Assembly: GCA_035546135.1 (NCBI GenBank)
Contig: DASZWY010000062.1
Location: 1-13,855, forward strand
DNA length: 13,855 nt
DNA from: JABDGR01 sp035546135
GTDB lineage: Bacteria > Verrucomicrobiota > Verrucomicrobiia > Opitutales > JABDGR01
Reading direction: 5' to 3'
Shown piece by piece: positions 12,675 to 13,855 of the stretch (position 1 is its first letter; each line of letters opens with the position of its first letter). The position numbers and the translations under genes are program-made. Below the pieces are notes generated by a model. The model ran no database searches. It had not been told where the DNA came from and saw only the letters and a list, made by a program, of their open reading frames with translations.

Positions 12675-13855
12675 ATGACCGCATTTCGCGACATCCCTTT
12701 CGGCCAACCTGTGCCCGATTCGCCGCACGCCGTCCTCTGCAGCCTCCCCCGGCTTGCGGACGTCATCGGCTACGAGGAACGCCGCCCCGAGGTCGTCGCC
12801 GCCATGCGCTCCGGCTACCCGCGCTTCCTGACCAACCCGCTGGTCGCCCGCGCGCAGGAACTTGCAAAAAAAGAACTGCGCCTCGCCACCGGTGAAGTGC
12901 GCCTCGTGCAAACCGAGCGCCTGGCTGTTGGCCTGGCAAAATTTGCCGAATCGGCCTCGACGCCGGTTTCCTGGCGCGGCGCCTGGGCGGTGGCCGTTCC
13001 CAACCAAGCCGGCAATCTTGCCAAGGCCAAGGCGTTTCACCAGCACGTCGGCGCGGCCATCACGTCGCGCCAAGCCGAAGACATTCTCCTCGCCGCCGGT
13101 GCGGAAAAGTCACCCTTTGCGGAAAATTCCTTCTCCGGCGACGCCATCGCCAAAATCCGCGCCAATCTGGCCGAGGCGTACGGCCTCGCCGACCCATCGG
13201 GGATTCTGCTGACCGGCTCCGGCATGACGGCTTTTTACGAGGTCTTCGAGTCCGTGCGCGCCGCGCAGCGCCCACAAGGGCGCCGCCTCTGGCTGCAGCT
13301 GGGCTGGCAGTATGTGGACACGACCGAGATTCTGAAAAAGTTCCTCGGCGCCGATGAACACTTTCAATTCTGGCCCGATGTTTATGACACCGCCGGCCTG
13401 ACGGCGTTTTTCGAAAAACACAGCGCGGAACTCGCCGGCGTCGTCGCAGAATTCCCCACCAACCCGCTCTTGCACGCCGGCGACTTGCCCGCGCTCCACG
13501 CGCTGTGCCGGAAACACGGCGTGGTGCTGATTGCCGACCCCACCCTCGCCAGCCCGCGGGTGGTCAACGTCCTGCCGCACTGCGATGTGGCAATCAATAG
13601 TCTCACCAAATTCTCCGGCAACGAAGGCGATGTCATGGGCGGCTGTGTTGTGTTCAATCCGGCCTCGTCCTGGACCAGAAAACTGGCCGGCGCCGTGGCC
13701 GCCAGCCTCGCGCCGCATTACCCGCGCGACCTCGCCCGCCTGGCTGCGCAGATTGACGGCTACGCGCCGCTTATCGAAAAGGCCACCGCCAACGCCGCGC
13801 GCCTCGCGCAATTTTTGGAGAAACATCCCGCCGTGCGCTCCGTGCACTGGTCGGG
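12675..13855 (+). CDS. PLP-dependent Cys/Met metabolism enzyme, cystathionine gamma-synthase-like (3' partial)
   Basis: At least 393 residues, cut by the window end. The fold-type I PLP core is clear. GSGMTAF (181-187) corresponds to the cofactor-phosphate loop. EFPTNPLL starts at 259. IADPTLASP contains Asp288, which would contact the pyridine nitrogen. NSLTKFSGNEGDVMGG contains Lys312, the likely Schiff-base lysine. These match the Cys_Met_Meta_PP family (PF01053), which forms or splits cystathionine or homocysteine in methionine/cysteine metabolism. In E. coli CGS the lysine is at 198, so this protein has roughly 105-115 extra N-terminal residues. That extension (FGQPVPDSPHAVLCSLP, DVIGYEE, SGYPRF) resembles the N-terminus of fungal cystathionine gamma-synthases (yeast Str2/Neurospora Met-7 type), as I recall them. 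The substrate preference cannot be fixed from sequence. No methionine riboswitch or Met-box is evident upstream. Confidence 0.88.
   Translation, partial: MTAFRDIPFGQPVPDSPHAVLCSLPRLADVIGYEERRPEVVAAMRSGYPRFLTNPLVARAQELAKKELRLATGEVRLVQTERLAVGLAKFAESASTPVSWRGAWAVAVPNQAGNLAKAKAFHQHVGAAITSRQAEDILLAAGAEKSPFAENSFSGDAIAKIRANLAEAYGLADPSGILLTGSGMTAFYEVFESVRAAQRPQGRRLWLQLGWQYVDTTEILKKFLGADEHFQFWPDVYDTAGLTAFFEKHSAELAGVVAEFPTNPLLHAGDLPALHALCRKHGVVLIADPTLASPRVVNVLPHCDVAINSLTKFSGNEGDVMGGCVVFNPASSWTRKLAGAVAASLAPHYPRDLARLAAQIDGYAPLIEKATANAARLAQFLEKHPAVRSVHWS

Overview
The window is GC-rich, densely coded bacterial chromosome with no tRNA, rRNA, IS element, CRISPR array or phage gene that I can see. Three traits suggest a Verrucomicrobia-like (PVC group) Gram-negative: a secreted protein with a PEP-CTERM sorting tail, an ADP-glucose pyrophosphorylase of cyanobacterial/plant style, and a cystathionine gamma-synthase-like enzyme with a long fungal-style N-terminal extension. 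This placement is inferred from gene style, not from a marker gene.

Layout. 2-496 (+) is the 3' end of a gene for a very proline-rich protein with a repeated basic motif. 542-1306 (+) encodes a coiled-coil C4 zinc-ribbon protein (DUF164 type). After a 143-bp gap, 1450-2625 (+) encodes a PilT-family pilus retraction ATPase. It ends tail to tail with a leftward pair, glmS (5394-3541) followed by a RlmI/K-like SAM methyltransferase (3534-2644). From the 159-bp divergent region 5395-5553, glgC runs right (5554-6837). It converges on a second leftward pair, dapB (8193-7456) then ruvA (7452-6847). From the divergent region 8194-8319 a rightward ABC exporter pair follows: permease 8320-9279 and ATPase 9276-10241, overlapping by GTGA. 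A 106-bp gap precedes a PEP-CTERM protein (10348-11754). Its stop codon directly abuts the stop of a leftward SGNH/GDSL hydrolase gene (12537-11755). From the last divergent region 12538-12674, a PLP-dependent transsulfuration-type enzyme starts at 12675 and runs off the right edge.

How the genes work together. Most are housekeeping: cell-wall precursors (glmS for UDP-GlcNAc, dapB for meso-DAP and lysine), DNA repair (ruvA), glycogen (glgC), RNA modification and sulfur amino acids. The accessory parts are the proline-rich protein, the orphan pilT, the ABC exporter, and the PEP-CTERM/SGNH pair, which point to envelope and secreted functions. I found no convincing new multi-gene system. The items most worth a second look are the proline-rich repeat protein, the fungal-like transsulfuration enzyme, the plant-type GlgC, and a consistent translation-signal pattern. 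In that pattern the first genes of transcription units lack Shine-Dalgarno sequences and have a pyrimidine patch just before ATG, while most downstream genes have clear Shine-Dalgarno sites.
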